This document shows, one piece after another, positions 26,659 through 36,977 of a DNA stretch of 41,813 nt. Position 1 is the stretch's first letter. Each line of letters begins with the position of its first letter. This DNA is from Rhodospirillales bacterium (GTDB lineage: Bacteria > Pseudomonadota > Alphaproteobacteria > BOG-932 > Roseiterribacteraceae): the NCBI GenBank assembly GCA_028291345.1, contig JAQGIF010000203.1, forward strand, positions 1-41,813. The letters run 5' to 3'. The notes under the pieces are model-generated. The model ran no database searches. It was not told the DNA's origin and saw only the letters and a program-made list of their open reading frames with translations. Both the position numbers and the translations under genes were made by a program.

Positions 26659-27496
26659 TGCGCACCTCCGCTTCCCTGATCCGGCCGGGATGGGTGAATA
26701 TCTCGAAATCCTCGCCGCGTGCGATGGCGATCAAGGTCATGCCGCAGGCTTCGGCGGTGCGGATGGCCAAGGCGGTCGGCGCCGATACGGCAACCAGGAC
26801 CGATGCACCCAGAATCGCAGTCTTCTGCACCATTTCGACTGATACTCTACTGGTCAGCAGTACGACGCCGCCGGATCCGACGATGGACCGGCGGGCAAGC
26901 GCGCCCGCAAGCTTATCCAGGGCGTTATGGCGGCCGACATCCTCGCGCAGCGCAACGATACCGTCGGCCGATGTCCAGAAGGCGGCGGCATGTACCGCGC
27001 GGGTCTCGCGGTTGAGCTTCTGCCCGGCCGGCATTGCCGCCATTGCGGCTGCGATCGCGTCGGGGGACAGCGTAAGGCCGGCATTAACATCCGGTGCGGG
27101 GCGCGCGGTCTCCTCCAGGCTTTCCATACCGCACAGCCCACATCCGGTCGGTCCAGCGAGATAGCGCCGGCGGTCGGAATAAGTCGATATCCGGTCCTCG
27201 CCGACCCACATACGCAGTTCGATGCCGATATCGCGCGTCACGACCTCGAGTTCGCGGACGTCCTCGGCTTTGTCGATCACCCGCTCGGCAAGGCTGAAGC
27301 CGATGGCGAAATCCTCGAGGTCAGCGGGCGTCGCCATCATGACGGCATGGGCGAGGCGGTTATAGGTGAAGGCGACCGGAACTTCCTCGGGCACCGCCCG
27401 CTCACCGGCGCGCAGGCGTCCGCCAGTCGACGAGATCTCGGGGACGCGCACCACAGGTTTGGGTGGCCGTCGCCCGGTCATCTGCCGCGCGGTCAT
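26648..27496 (-). CDS. fdhD: Formate dehydrogenase accessory sulfurtransferase FdhD (FdsC)
   Basis: FdhD/FdsC delivers sulfur to the molybdenum centre of formate dehydrogenase, and binds the bis-MGD cofactor. The 282-residue product has the catalytic C-x2-C pair at Cys119 and Cys122 (TGCGLCG). It also has the family motifs [18 protein letters not shown] and, later, [13 protein letters not shown] and [10 protein letters not shown]. It starts at an ATG overlapping the fdsA stop (ATGA) and overlaps fdsD downstream. Its place between fdsA and fdsD corresponds to fdsC of the classic fdsGBACD order. Confidence 0.95.
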   Translation of the reverse strand: MTARQMTGRRPPKPVVRVPEISSTGGRLRAGERAVPEEVPVAFTYNRLAHAVMMATPADLEDFAIGFSLAERVIDKAEDVRELEVVTRDIGIELRMWVGEDRISTYSDRRRYLAGPTGCGLCGMESLEETARPAPDVNAGLTLSPDAIAAAMAAMPAGQKLNRETRAVHAAAFWTSADGIVALREDVGRHNALDKLAGALARRSIVGSGGVVLLTSRVSVEMVQKTAILGASVLVAVSAPTALAIRTAEACGMTLIAIARGEDFEIFTHPGRIREAEVRSVA

Positions 27497-30330
27497 TCGG
27501 CGGCTTCCGCAATATGGCGATTATGCTCGCTGAGCTCCTGATAGTGGCTCTGCCACTCGGTGGGCCCGTTGGACGGCGACACCTGTACCGCGGTGACCTT
27601 GTATTCCGGGCAGTTGGTCGCCCAGTCCGAGAATTCGGTCGTCACGACATTCGCTTGGGTCTCGGGATGGTGGAAGGTCGTGTAGACGACGCCCGGAGCG
27701 ACACGCTCGGTGATTTTGGCGCGGAGCGAGGTGCCGCCGGAGCGGCTCTGCAGCCGCACCCAGTCGCCCTCGCGGACGCCGCGTTGCTCGGCATCGTGCG
27801 GGTGGATTTCCAGCAGGTCCTCGGGGTGCCAGGCCACATTGCCGGTCCGCCGCGTCTGAGCGCCGACATTATAATGGCTGAGGATGCGTCCGGTGGTCAG
27901 CAGCAGCGGGAAGCGCGGACCGGTCCGCTCGTCGGTCGCCACATATTCGGTAAGGACGAAATGGCCCTTGCCGCGCACGAAATGATCGATATGCATGATC
28001 GGCGTACCTGTCGGTGCGGCATCGTTGCAGGGCCATTGAACCGAGCCCAAAGCATCCAAACTGTCATATGAAACGCCAGCAAAGGTCGGCGTCAGATGCG
28101 CGATCTCGTCCATGATTTCGGACGGATGGTTGTACTGCATCGGAAAACCCATGGCATTGGAGATCGCCATGGTGATCTCCCAGTCAGCCATGCCTGAGCG
28201 CGATGGCATGACCTTGCGCACCCTGCCGATGCGACGCTCGGCGTTGGTGAAGGTTCCATCCTTTTCGAGGAAAGTCGAACCCGGCAGGAAGACGTGGGCG
28301 AAATTCGCAGTCTCGTTCAGAAAGAGGTCCTGGACGACGACACATTCCATATTTTCCAGACCTGCCACGACATGCTGCGTGTCCGGATCGGACTGGGCGA
28401 TATCTTCGCCCTCGATATAGATTGCCTTGAAGCTTCCATCGACGGCCGCGTCCAGCATGTTGGGGATACGCAGGCCCGGCTCGGGGTCGAGCGGCACGTT
28501 CCAGAAAGCCTCGAACATCGTCCGCGTCGCGTCGTCAGAGATATGGCGATAGCCGGTGAATTCGTGTGGGAACGAGCCCATGTCGCAGGCTCCCTGGACA
28601 TTGTTCTGTCCGCGCAGCGGATTCACGCCGACGCCCCGCCGCCCGATATTACCGGTTGCCATCGCCAGATTGGCCATGGCCATCACCGTGGTCGTCCCTT
28701 GGCTGTGTTCGGTGACGCCCAGCCCGTAATAGATCGCGCTGTTTCCGCCGGTGGCGTAAAGGCGCGCGGCCGCACGGACGGTCTCGGCCGGCACGCCGGT
28801 GATCGTTGCCGTCGCCTCGGGGCTATGGTGTTGTTCGGCGACGAAAGCGGCCCAATCCTGAAACTCGTCCCAGTCGCAGCGTTCGCGGACGAAGGCCTCG
28901 TCGGCCAGGCCTTCGGTCACGATCACATGCGCCAGCGCGGTCAGCAGCGCGACATTGGTACCGGGCGTAAGCTGGAGATGATAGGACGCCTCAACATGCG
29001 GCATGCGCACCATGTCGATCCGGCGCGGATCGACAACGATCAGCCTGGCTCCGGAGCGCAACCGCTTTTTCATCTGCGAGGCGAAGACCGGATGCGCGTC
29101 GGTCGGGTTGGCGCCGATGATCAGAACCACATCCGCTTCGGTGACGGAATCGAAGTCCTGCGTTCCGGCCGAGGTGCCGAAGGTCTCCTTCAGCCCATAG
29201 CCGGTCGGTGAGTGACAGACCCGGGCACAGGTATCGACATTGTTGTTGCCGAACCCGGCGCGGATCAGCTTCTGAATCAGATAGGTCTCTTCATTGGTGC
29301 AGCGCGACGAGGTGATCCCGCCGACGGCGTTGCGGCCGTATTTCGCTTGGATGCGCTTGAATTCGGAGGCGACATAGGCGATCGCCTCGTCCCACGATAC
29401 CTCTCGCCATGGGTCGCTGATCTTTTCCCGGACCATCGGGTTCAAAATGCGGTCGCGGTGCGTGGTGTAACCCCAGGCGAAGCGGCCCTTGACACAGGAA
29501 TGGCCGTGATTTGCCTTGCCGTCCTTGTACGGCACCATGCGGACGACCTCGGTTCCCCGCATCTCTGCCTTGAAGCTGCAGCCGACGCCGCAATAGGCGC
29601 AGGTGGTGATGACCGAATGCTCCGGCTGGCCGATCTCGATGACCGACTTCTCGATCAAGGTCGCGGTCGGGCAGGCCTGGACGCAGGCGCCACACGAGAC
29701 GCATTCCGAGCCGATGAAGTCTTCATCCATGCCGGCCGAGACTTTTGAGTCGAAGCCGCGCCCGTCGATCGTAAGCGCGAACGTGCCCTGGACCTCCTCG
29801 CAGGCTCGCACGCAGCGCGAGCACACGATGCATTTGGATGGGTCGAAAGTGAAATAGGGATTGGATTCGTCCTTTGCGGCTTTGAGATGGTTGTCGCCGT
29901 CGAAACCATAACGTACTTCCCGCAGGCCGACTGCGCCGGCCATATCCTGTAATTCGCAATCGCCGTTGGCGGCGCAGGTCAGGCAATCCAGCGGATGGTC
30001 GGAGATATAGAGCTCCATGACGCCACGGCGAATCTGCTTCAGCCGCTCGGTCTGGGTCAGGACCTTGATCCCTTCGGCGACCGGCGTGGTGCATGATGCC
30101 GGTGTGCCATTGCGTCCCTCGATTTCGACCAGGCAGAGGCGGCAGGAGCCGAAGGCATTGACCGAATCGGTAGCGCAGAGCTTGGGCACCTGGATTCCGG
30201 CATCGACCGCCGCGCGCATCAGCGAGGTGCCTTCGGGGACTGTCACAGCGACGCCGTCGATGGTCAGCGTGACGTTCTTTTCGGCCTTCGAGGCGGGCGT
30301 GCCGTAATCGATTTCTTGGATCAAGGTCAT
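27493..30330 (-). CDS. fdsA: NAD-dependent formate dehydrogenase alpha (molybdenum) subunit
   Basis: FdsA oxidises formate to CO2 at a bis-MGD molybdenum centre. The 945-residue chain has, in order: a plant-type [2Fe-2S] domain (Cys52, 63, 66, 80); a His-Cys3 [4Fe-4S] site (His112, Cys116, 119, 125); two ferredoxin clusters (Cys167/170/173/177 and Cys210/213/216/220); a further [4Fe-4S] site at the catalytic domain (Cys244, 247, 251, 279); and the molybdenum ligand Cys372 followed by His373 in ARVCHSPTG. It uses Cys, not selenocysteine. All motifs are intact. The ATG at 30330 follows GGAGG by five bases, 10 bp after fdsB. It is soluble, with no Tat signal, so cytoplasmic. Confidence 0.97.
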   Translation of the reverse strand: MTLIQEIDYGTPASKAEKNVTLTIDGVAVTVPEGTSLMRAAVDAGIQVPKLCATDSVNAFGSCRLCLVEIEGRNGTPASCTTPVAEGIKVLTQTERLKQIRRGVMELYISDHPLDCLTCAANGDCELQDMAGAVGLREVRYGFDGDNHLKAAKDESNPYFTFDPSKCIVCSRCVRACEEVQGTFALTIDGRGFDSKVSAGMDEDFIGSECVSCGACVQACPTATLIEKSVIEIGQPEHSVITTCAYCGVGCSFKAEMRGTEVVRMVPYKDGKANHGHSCVKGRFAWGYTTHRDRILNPMVREKISDPWREVSWDEAIAYVASEFKRIQAKYGRNAVGGITSSRCTNEETYLIQKLIRAGFGNNNVDTCARVCHSPTGYGLKETFGTSAGTQDFDSVTEADVVLIIGANPTDAHPVFASQMKKRLRSGARLIVVDPRRIDMVRMPHVEASYHLQLTPGTNVALLTALAHVIVTEGLADEAFVRERCDWDEFQDWAAFVAEQHHSPEATATITGVPAETVRAAARLYATGGNSAIYYGLGVTEHSQGTTTVMAMANLAMATGNIGRRGVGVNPLRGQNNVQGACDMGSFPHEFTGYRHISDDATRTMFEAFWNVPLDPEPGLRIPNMLDAAVDGSFKAIYIEGEDIAQSDPDTQHVVAGLENMECVVVQDLFLNETANFAHVFLPGSTFLEKDGTFTNAERRIGRVRKVMPSRSGMADWEITMAISNAMGFPMQYNHPSEIMDEIAHLTPTFAGVSYDSLDALGSVQWPCNDAAPTGTPIMHIDHFVRGKGHFVLTEYVATDERTGPRFPLLLTTGRILSHYNVGAQTRRTGNVAWHPEDLLEIHPHDAEQRGVREGDWVRLQSRSGGTSLRAKITERVAPGVVYTTFHHPETQANVVTTEFSDWATNCPEYKVTAVQVSPSNGPTEWQSHYQELSEHNRHIAEAAE

Positions 30331-30340
30331 TTGCGCCTCC

Positions 30341-31894
30341 TCACGCGGCTGCCAATGGCACGCGCGCTACGAAATCTTCCGGGAAGAAGCGCAGGGCGCT
30401 CATCACTGGATATGGGGTGAAGCCGCCGAGGGCGCAAAGCGATCCGAATTTGAGGGTCTGGCATAGATCTTCGATTAGATCGATGCCGGCAGCCACGCCT
30501 TGACCTCGCGCGATACGGTCGAGTACTTCGACCCCGCGGGTCGAGCCGATCCGGCAGGGCGTGCATTTCCCACAGGATTCGATCGAACAGAACTCCATGG
30601 CGAAACGCGCCTGCTTCAGCATATCCACCGTGTCGTCGAAGACCACGACTCCGCCATGGCCGATCAGCCCATCGCGAGCTGCGAAGGCCTCATAGTCAAA
30701 CGGCGTATCGAACAGATCGCGCGGGAAGTAAGCGCCAAGCGGGCCGCCGACCTGCGCCGCGCGCACCGGGCGTCCGCTGGCGGTTCCGCCGCCGATGTCA
30801 TCGACCAGCTCACCCAGCGTGACGCCGAACGCGGTCTCGAACAATCCGCTACGGCGGATATTGCCCGCCAGCTGGATCGGCATCGTGCCGCGCGACCGGC
30901 CCATTCCGAAGTCGCGATAGTAGGCTGCGCCTTCGGCGAGAATGGTCGGCACTGCTGCAAGCGACAGTACGTTGTTGATGACCGTCGGCTTACCGAATAG
31001 TCCCTGATGGGCAGGCAATGGCGGTTTGGCGCGAACCTGGCCGCGTTTGCCCTCGAGGCTTTCAAGCAGCGAGGTTTCTTCGCCGCAGACATAGGCGCCG
31101 GCGCCGACCTGCACCTGAATATCGAAGCCGTAGCTCGAACCTGAGACATGCGCGCCCAAATAGCCCGAGGACCGCGCAACCGCGATTGCCGCCTCCATCG
31201 CCGCCACCGCCGCGGGATATTCAGAACGGATATAGATGGTGCCTTCCGTCGCCCCGGTCGCGATTCCGGCGATGGTCATACCCTCGATCAGGATGAAGGG
31301 GTCGCCCTCCATGATCATACGGTCGGCGAACGTGCCGGAATCGCCTTCGTCGGCATTGCAGACGATATATTTCTGTGGCCCGGGCGTATCGAGCACGGTC
31401 TTCCATTTAATGCCGGTCGGAAAACCGGCGCCGCCACGGCCGCGCAGGCCGGACTGGGTTACTGCCTCGACGATTGCGGCTGGCTGCAGCGCTAAAGCCT
31501 GTTCCAATCCCCGGTAGCCGCCATGGGTGCGGTAATCGTCGAGTGACAGGGGATCGACAATGCCGCACCGGGCGAAGGTGAGCCGGTTTTGGCGTTTCAG
31601 GAACGGAATGTCCTCCGGCCTCCCCAGACGCAGCGTGTGGGAACCGCCGTTCAAGAAATCGGAATTCAGCAAGTCATCGAGCTCATCAGCCGAGACAGGG
31701 CCATAAGCGATCCGCCCTTCGGCGGTTTCGACCTCGACCATCGGTTCCAGCCAATACAGGCCACGTGAGCCGGTGCGTACGATCTGCACCGGCAGGCCGC
31801 GCTCGGCACACGCCTGGCCCAGCATCTGGGCCACCTCATCGGCGCCGACGGCGACGGCGGCTGAATCCCTTGGGATATAGATTTTGGTGGTCAT
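30341..31894 (-). CDS. fdsB: NAD-dependent formate dehydrogenase beta (FMN/NAD-binding) subunit
   Basis: FdsB takes electrons from FdsA and reduces NAD+. The 517-residue protein resembles NuoF of complex I, with an N-terminal thioredoxin-like region fused in front. The FMN/NADH-binding loop is RGRGGAGFPTGIKWKT and VCNADEGDSGTFADR follows. The C-terminal [4Fe-4S] cluster ligands are in ESCGKCTPCRIGS, with a final Cys in GSLCALGGFTPYP. The start overlaps the fdsG stop as ATGA. The gene sits between fdsG and fdsA as in other fds operons. Confidence 0.96.
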   Translation of the reverse strand: MTTKIYIPRDSAAVAVGADEVAQMLGQACAERGLPVQIVRTGSRGLYWLEPMVEVETAEGRIAYGPVSADELDDLLNSDFLNGGSHTLRLGRPEDIPFLKRQNRLTFARCGIVDPLSLDDYRTHGGYRGLEQALALQPAAIVEAVTQSGLRGRGGAGFPTGIKWKTVLDTPGPQKYIVCNADEGDSGTFADRMIMEGDPFILIEGMTIAGIATGATEGTIYIRSEYPAAVAAMEAAIAVARSSGYLGAHVSGSSYGFDIQVQVGAGAYVCGEETSLLESLEGKRGQVRAKPPLPAHQGLFGKPTVINNVLSLAAVPTILAEGAAYYRDFGMGRSRGTMPIQLAGNIRRSGLFETAFGVTLGELVDDIGGGTASGRPVRAAQVGGPLGAYFPRDLFDTPFDYEAFAARDGLIGHGGVVVFDDTVDMLKQARFAMEFCSIESCGKCTPCRIGSTRGVEVLDRIARGQGVAAGIDLIEDLCQTLKFGSLCALGGFTPYPVMSALRFFPEDFVARVPLAAA

Positions 31895-32358
31895 TGCGCC
31901 TGCTCGATCAGCGCGTCGAGGCGGGATTGGGTCAGGCGGCCGACTAACCTATTGTTAATCATGGCGGACGGTGCGGTGGCGCACAGGCCGAGGCAGAAGA
32001 CGGCGTCCAGCGTCACCCGACCGTCACGTGTCGTTTCACCCCAGTTCACGCCCAGTTTTGCCCGCGCACGCGCGCCGAGCGCATCCCCGCCCATCGACTG
32101 GCAGGCCTCGGCCCGGCAAAGCTTGAGCACATGGCGGCCAGGCAATTCGCGGCGGAAGTCGTGATAGAAGGTGACGACGCCGTGAATCTCGGCTCGCGAG
32201 AGGTTCAGCGCTTCGGCGATAAGCGGGATCGCGGCCTCGGGAATGAAGCCGAACGCTTCCTGCAATGCATGAAGGATGCGCAGCGTCGACCCGCTCTCAG
32301 TCGCGTGCGCGGCGATGATCTCCCGCGCCCGCGCCTCTTCCCAAATCTCGAACGGCAT
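31891..32358 (-). CDS. fdsG: NAD-dependent formate dehydrogenase gamma subunit
   Basis: FdsG is a NuoE-like thioredoxin-fold [2Fe-2S] protein that extends the electron path next to FdsB. With the start at 32358 it has 155 residues and cluster ligands Cys81, Cys86, Cys122 and Cys126. I prefer this ATG, which lies five bases after GAGG and gives a family-like N-terminus. A TTG at 32382 would add eight residues. It is the first gene of the fds operon, 84 bp after the LysR gene, and overlaps fdsB by four bases. Confidence 0.93.
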   Translation of the reverse strand: MPFEIWEEARAREIIAAHATESGSTLRILHALQEAFGFIPEAAIPLIAEALNLSRAEIHGVVTFYHDFRRELPGRHVLKLCRAEACQSMGGDALGARARAKLGVNWGETTRDGRVTLDAVFCLGLCATAPSAMINNRLVGRLTQSRLDALIEQAQ

Positions 32359-32442
32359 CCCGGCCTCGATAGAGTATGACAATCGCTCTGTTGTTTATTT
32401 GGGCTCGATTCCGGCGGTGATCAATGTGGAGGTTCCGTCGCG

Positions 32443-33366
32443 TCATAGAGAATATCTATCGGACTTTCCGCTTTTGAGGGTCAATGCGACCTCCAGCGCC
32501 TCGGCGATTAGGGCAGCAGCGAGCGGGGAGGTGACTTCGCGGTTGGGTACGACCAAGCCGATCGTATGGATCGCCGACGGCTCGACAATCGGTATCGCGC
32601 GGATGACGTCGGTAAGACCCAGCGTTTCGACCAGCTTGATGGGCATCACCGTCGCCCATTGCCGGGTCCGGATATGGGAGAAGAGGACGATCATGGAGTT
32701 GGATTCGAGCGTCGGCGGCAGGTTCTCATTGCCCGCCGCCGCCAACAGTCCATCGATGATCCTGCGATTTTGCATGTCGGGCGTCAGCAGGCACAGTGGA
32801 ATGCGCCCGACGTCGGCCCAGGTGACCTGCTTTCTATCGCCGAGCGGGCTTTCGGCCGCAATCAGCAGGCAATAGGATTCCGAGTAGAGCGGCACGGCGC
32901 GCACCCTGCCCAGCGGCTCATTATCGAGATAGGTAATGCCGGCATCGACCTCGAGATTTTCGAGTTGGCGCAGTGTTTCGCTCGAGGTGCGCGAGAGGAT
33001 GGTGAAGCGCACGCCGGGATGCTTGGCGCGATAGGGCGTGGTCAGGGCGGAAACCATGGCGAGCGCAGTCGGAACCACGGCGATCCGCAGATGGCCGGTC
33101 AATTCGCCGCGCTTCAGGGCGCGGACCTCGTCCCGCATCGCCCGCGTGTCGCCGACGATCCGCCGAGCCCAGTCCAGCACGCGCTCCCCCTCGGGCGTAA
33201 AGCCGAGGAAGCGCGAACCGCGATTGACCAGGAGCACGCCGAGCGTGTCTTCGATCTGTTTGACGCCGGCCGAGAGCGTCGGCTGCGTTACGCCGCAGCT
33301 GTCGGCCGCGCGTCCGAAATGCTTCTCGCGTGCCAGGGCCAGGAGGAATTCCAGCTTGTCGATCAT
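32443..33366 (-). CDS. LysR-family regulator, probable controller of the fds operon
   Basis: The 307-residue protein has an N-terminal winged helix (about residues 1-60, FLLALAREKHFGRAADSCGVTQPTLSAGVKQIE) and a type 2 periplasmic-binding effector domain (about 88-295). It lies directly upstream of fdsG on the same strand, the place taken by the formate-responsive regulator in other fds loci, so control of fds is inferred. The 84 bp between them must hold the operon promoter. The ATG at 33366 overlaps the stop of the preceding LysR gene as ATGA, so the two regulators are co-translated. Confidence 0.85.
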   Translation of the reverse strand: MIDKLEFLLALAREKHFGRAADSCGVTQPTLSAGVKQIEDTLGVLLVNRGSRFLGFTPEGERVLDWARRIVGDTRAMRDEVRALKRGELTGHLRIAVVPTALAMVSALTTPYRAKHPGVRFTILSRTSSETLRQLENLEVDAGITYLDNEPLGRVRAVPLYSESYCLLIAAESPLGDRKQVTWADVGRIPLCLLTPDMQNRRIIDGLLAAAGNENLPPTLESNSMIVLFSHIRTRQWATVMPIKLVETLGLTDVIRAIPIVEPSAIHTIGLVVPNREVTSPLAAALIAEALEVALTLKSGKSDRYSL

Positions 33367-34280
33367 TGGTCGGGTCCACTTACATCGGGGTTGCGGTCCC
33401 AAGGAGGCATCGGCGCTAGCAGCCGATCGAGAAAGGCGATAAAGGCCTGAACGTTGGGCGAAACCAGGTCGGCGCGGGGCCTGACGGCATAGATTCCCAC
33501 GTCGGGCGTTCCCTCAAGGTCGGGCAGAATCCGGACCAGACTGCCGGCCCGCAGCTGTTCGGCAATATCCCAAGACGAGCGAAGCGCGATGCCGGCGCCG
33601 GCAAGAACCAGTTCGCGCACGACTTCGCTCGAATTAGTGCGCACCAGGCTTTCGCCTTGGATGATCAGTGGTCCCCGGGGGCCCATCAATCGCCAGGGCA
33701 ACTGACCGGTCGCCGCCAGCAGGCCGTGGCGGTCGAGTTCGGCGGGGCTTTGCGGTTCGCCATGCACCTGGACATAGCCGGGCGAGGCGCAGAGCAGGCG
33801 GTGATTCGGCGCGAGGCGATGAGCGGCGAGACTATTGTCCGGCGGCGGGCCGATCCGAATTGCTACATCGACGCGCTCCGCCAGCAGATCGACAAAATGG
33901 TCCGTCAGGTCGATATCCAACTTGATTGCCGGATAAGCATCGACAAAGTCTTTCAGCCAGGGCGCGATATGCATGCGGCCGAAGGAGGTTGGGACCGAGA
34001 CGCGCAAGCGACCCGATGGCGTACCGGCGCGGCCCGCCACCATCGCTTCCGCCCGTTCGACCGCGGTCAGAATTGCGACGACCTGCTCGTGGAACGCTTG
34101 ACCGACATCGGTCAACGATAATCGCCGTGTCGTTCGCTGGATCAGGCGTGCGCCGAGGCGCTGCTCAAGCCCCGCCAATCGTTTCGACACCATCCCCGGG
34201 GACAGCTTGAGTATGCGTGCCGCCGCCGAAAGGCTGCCTGCCTCGATCACTGCGGCGAAAAGCGCGTAGTCATCTTGCAT
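33363..34280 (-). CDS. LysR-family regulator, divergent from glcG-glcB
   Basis: This 305-residue LysR protein has its helix-turn-helix at about residues 1-58 (SLSAAARILKLSPGMVSKRLAGLEQRLG) and an effector domain whose RLRVSVPTSFGRMHIAPWL opening matches the DmlR/CrgA branch of the family. The start at 34280 lies about seven bases from GGAAAG; ATG 34286 and GTG 34295 are alternatives. It is divergent from the GlcG-like gene and malate synthase G, hence a likely regulator of them. Its stop overlaps the next LysR start (ATGA), which links it to the formate dehydrogenase regulator. Confidence 0.85.
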   Translation of the reverse strand: MQDDYALFAAVIEAGSLSAAARILKLSPGMVSKRLAGLEQRLGARLIQRTTRRLSLTDVGQAFHEQVVAILTAVERAEAMVAGRAGTPSGRLRVSVPTSFGRMHIAPWLKDFVDAYPAIKLDIDLTDHFVDLLAERVDVAIRIGPPPDNSLAAHRLAPNHRLLCASPGYVQVHGEPQSPAELDRHGLLAATGQLPWRLMGPRGPLIIQGESLVRTNSSEVVRELVLAGAGIALRSSWDIAEQLRAGSLVRILPDLEGTPDVGIYAVRPRADLVSPNVQAFIAFLDRLLAPMPPWDRNPDVSGPDQ

Positions 34281-34319
34281 CCGCATTCTTTCCACTGAGG
34301 AAAAGGTGTTTCGAATTCT

Positions 34320-34381
34320 TTCTATCTAGTGCAGGGATCGGTGTGGCGCTAGTCTGATGCATCGCGATTTTATTGATAGAA
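34320..34381. promoter_or_regulatory. Nested inverted repeats between LysR and glcG-like genes
   Basis: An outer pair TTCTATC (34320-34326) / GATAGAA (34375-34381) surrounds an inner imperfect pair CTAGTGC (34326-34332) / GCGCTAG (34346-34352). They occupy the divergent promoter region, where a LysR dimer pair would bind. The inner pair has 6 of 7 matching positions. Function is inferred from position. Confidence 0.35.
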
Positions 34382-34391
34382 GGGGTGTTTC

Positions 34392-34820
34392 ATGACCCGC
34401 ATTACCCTCGAAAATGCCAACAGCATCATCGCCGCCGCCTTTTCCAAGGGGAATGCGCTCGGCCTGAAGCCGCTCAGCGTTTCGGTGCTCGACGCCGGCG
34501 GTCACATGATCGCATTTCAGCGGCAGGACGGCGCATCGACCCTGCGACCGCAGATCGCCACAGCGAAGGCATCCGGGGCGCTGGCGCTCGGCGTCTCGTC
34601 GCGCAAGATCGGCGAGATGGCCGCGGAACGCCCGACATTCGTAACCTCGCTCGGGACCATCGCCCCTCACGGAGTCGTGCCGGCAGCCGGCGGCGTGATC
34701 GTGGTCGGTGCGGACGGCGGGCCGATCGGCGCGGTCGGCGTCACCGGCGATCTGTCCGACAATGACGAAATTTGTGCGCTCGCCGGCATCGCCGCGGCTG
34801 GCCTGACGGCGCAGGGTTAA
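34392..34820 (+). CDS. GlcG/HbpS-like heme-binding family protein
   Basis: The 142-residue protein belongs to the GlcG/HbpS (DUF336) family: an N-terminal helix rich in Ala (IIAAAFSKGNALGL), the strand pair SVSVLDAGGHMIAFQR and the Gly-rich end GGVIVVGADGGPIGAVGVTG. In E. coli glcG lies just before glcB in the glycolate operon, and the same arrangement is seen here, 12 bp from malate synthase G. The molecular role of GlcG is not settled; related proteins bind heme. It is cytoplasmic, with no signal peptide. The upstream gap holds the promoter shared with the LysR gene. Confidence 0.85.
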   Translation: MTRITLENANSIIAAAFSKGNALGLKPLSVSVLDAGGHMIAFQRQDGASTLRPQIATAKASGALALGVSSRKIGEMAAERPTFVTSLGTIAPHGVVPAAGGVIVVGADGGPIGAVGVTGDLSDNDEICALAGIAAAGLTAQG

Positions 34821-34832
34821 GGAAAAACGAAG

Positions 34833-36977
34833 ATGACGAAGATGATTGATAAAGCCGGCCTGCGGGTCGCGGAGGCGCTGGTTCGTTTCCTGGAAGACCG
34901 GGCGCTTCCCGGCACCGGCATCGCGCCGGATGCGTTCTGGCGCGGCGTCGCTGATATCTTCAACCGCCTTACGCCGGAGAATAGGGGGCTGCTGGCGCAT
35001 CGTGAGGCGATTCAGGCGACCATCGATGCCTGGCATATCATGCATCGCGGCCAGGCCATCGATGGGGCGGAATACCAGGCCTTTCTGCGGTCGATCGGTT
35101 ATCTGGTGGGCGAGCCCGTACCCTTTACCGTCGCGCCCGAGAATGTCGATGACGAAGTCGCCCGGATGGCTGGGCCGCAGCTGGTCGTGCCGGTGCTCAA
35201 TGCTCGTTTCCTGCTCAACGCGGCCAATGCCCGCTGGGGCAGCCTGTATGATGCTTTCTACGGCACCGATGTCATTCCGCAGGAGGGCAACCCCGCGAAG
35301 GGATACGACCCGACGCGCGGGTCGCTTGTGATCGCCAAGGCAAAGAATTTCCTAGATCAGGTCGCGCCGCTCGCCGGCGGCAAGCATGACTCGGTGACCG
35401 GCTATTCCGTCGAAGGCGGGGCCTTGCGGCCCGCGCTGGCCGATCCATCGGCTTTCGTTGGCTATAATGGCGACTCGGCTGCGCCGTCCGCCATTCTGCT
35501 CAAGCATAACGGGCTGCATGTCGAACTCGTGATCGATCGCGCCCATCCGATCGGCCGCGACGATCCCGCCGGCCTATCGGACATCATCCTGGAAGCGGCG
35601 CTGACCACCATCGTCGATCTTGAGGATTCGGTCGCTGCGGTCGACGCCGACGACAAGGTCGAGGCCTATGCGAACTGGCTAGGACTGATGAAAGGCGACC
35701 TCGAAGCAAGTTTCGAGAAGGGCGGCAAGTCCATCACCCGCGCGCTGGAGCCCGACCGCACCTATGTCGCGCCGGGCGGTGGCGCGCTGACCCTGCCTGG
35801 CCGTAGCCTGCTGTTCGTCCGCAATGTCGGCCATCTGATGACCACGCCCGCCATCCTGCTGGGCGATGGCAGCGAGGCGCCCGAGGGCATACTCGACGGC
35901 ATCGTCACCAGCTTGATCGCGATTCACGATCTGGAGGGGCAGGGAAGGTTCCGTAACAGCCGCGCTGGGTCGATCTATATCGTGAAACCCAAGATGCATG
36001 GACCGGATGAGGCCGCCTTCGCCGACCGGCTGTTCGACGCGATCGAGGACCTGCTGGGCCTCAGCCGCCACACGATCAAGATCGGCGTGATGGATGAGGA
36101 GCGGCGGACCTCTGCCAATCTCGCGGCCTGCATTCATGCCGTGAAGGATCGTATCGTCTTCATCAATACCGGGTTCCTGGATCGCACCGGCGACGAGATA
36201 CACACCTCGATGCAGGCCGGCGGGATGGTGCGCAAAGGCGAGATGAAAGCATCAGACTGGATCAAGACCTACGAGGACCGCAACGTCCAGATCGGGCTGG
36301 CCTGCGGCCTGTCCGGCAAGGCGCAGATCGGCAAAGGCATGTGGGCGGCCCCCGATCGCATGGCGGAGATGCTGGAGGTGAAAATCGGCCACCCGAAATC
36401 GGGCGCCAACACCGCCTGGGTGCCGAGCCCGACCGCCGCGACCCTTCACGCCACCCATTACCATGCGGTGGATGTGTTCGCACGGCAGCGCGAACTGGCC
36501 GGCCAGCCAACGCCGGGGCTGGACAAGCTACTGACGATACCTCTCGCCTCCGGCCAGAATTGGTCGGAACAGGAAATCCGCGAGGAGCTGGACAATAACG
36601 CCCAGGGTATATTGGGTTACGTCGTGCGCTGGATCGATCAGGGCGTCGGCTGCTCGAAGGTGCCCGATATCCATGATATCGGCCTGATGGAGGACCGCGC
36701 GACGTTGCGCATCTCATCCCAGCATATCGCCAACTGGTTGCTGCACGGCGTGTGCACCGCGGCGGAGGTGGATGCGGCGTTGCTGCGCATGGCCGCCAAG
36801 GTGGACGGGCAGAATGCGGGCGACCCGCTCTATCAGCCGATGGCTCCCAATAGTGGGGCAAGCCTCGCCTTCGAGGCGGCGCGTGCACTGATCTTCAAGG
36901 GGGCCGAGCAGCCCAACGGCTATACCGAGCCGTTGCTGCACGGGTACCGCAGGCGGAAGAAGGCAGAGGCGGCCTGA
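34833..36977 (+). CDS. glcB: Malate synthase G
   Basis: Malate synthase G condenses glyoxylate with acetyl-CoA to malate, feeding C2 carbon into the TCA cycle. The 714-residue product is close to the E. coli length (723). It contains [40 protein letters not shown] (with the catalytic Asp/Glu region), [22 protein letters not shown] and the ending [11 protein letters not shown]. The ATG follows GGAAAAACGAAG. It is the second gene of a glcG-like/glcB pair. Isocitrate lyase and the glycolate oxidase genes glcDEF are not in the window. Confidence 0.96.
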   Translation: MTKMIDKAGLRVAEALVRFLEDRALPGTGIAPDAFWRGVADIFNRLTPENRGLLAHREAIQATIDAWHIMHRGQAIDGAEYQAFLRSIGYLVGEPVPFTVAPENVDDEVARMAGPQLVVPVLNARFLLNAANARWGSLYDAFYGTDVIPQEGNPAKGYDPTRGSLVIAKAKNFLDQVAPLAGGKHDSVTGYSVEGGALRPALADPSAFVGYNGDSAAPSAILLKHNGLHVELVIDRAHPIGRDDPAGLSDIILEAALTTIVDLEDSVAAVDADDKVEAYANWLGLMKGDLEASFEKGGKSITRALEPDRTYVAPGGGALTLPGRSLLFVRNVGHLMTTPAILLGDGSEAPEGILDGIVTSLIAIHDLEGQGRFRNSRAGSIYIVKPKMHGPDEAAFADRLFDAIEDLLGLSRHTIKIGVMDEERRTSANLAACIHAVKDRIVFINTGFLDRTGDEIHTSMQAGGMVRKGEMKASDWIKTYEDRNVQIGLACGLSGKAQIGKGMWAAPDRMAEMLEVKIGHPKSGANTAWVPSPTAATLHATHYHAVDVFARQRELAGQPTPGLDKLLTIPLASGQNWSEQEIREELDNNAQGILGYVVRWIDQGVGCSKVPDIHDIGLMEDRATLRISSQHIANWLLHGVCTAAEVDAALLRMAAKVDGQNAGDPLYQPMAPNSGASLAFEAARALIFKGAEQPNGYTEPLLHGYRRRKKAEAA

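Noticed and set aside
32359-32442. AGAG-N11-CTCT spacing around the fdsG start as a LysR site
   Set aside because: It overlaps the possible start codons and lacks longer symmetry, so it is not distinguishable from chance.
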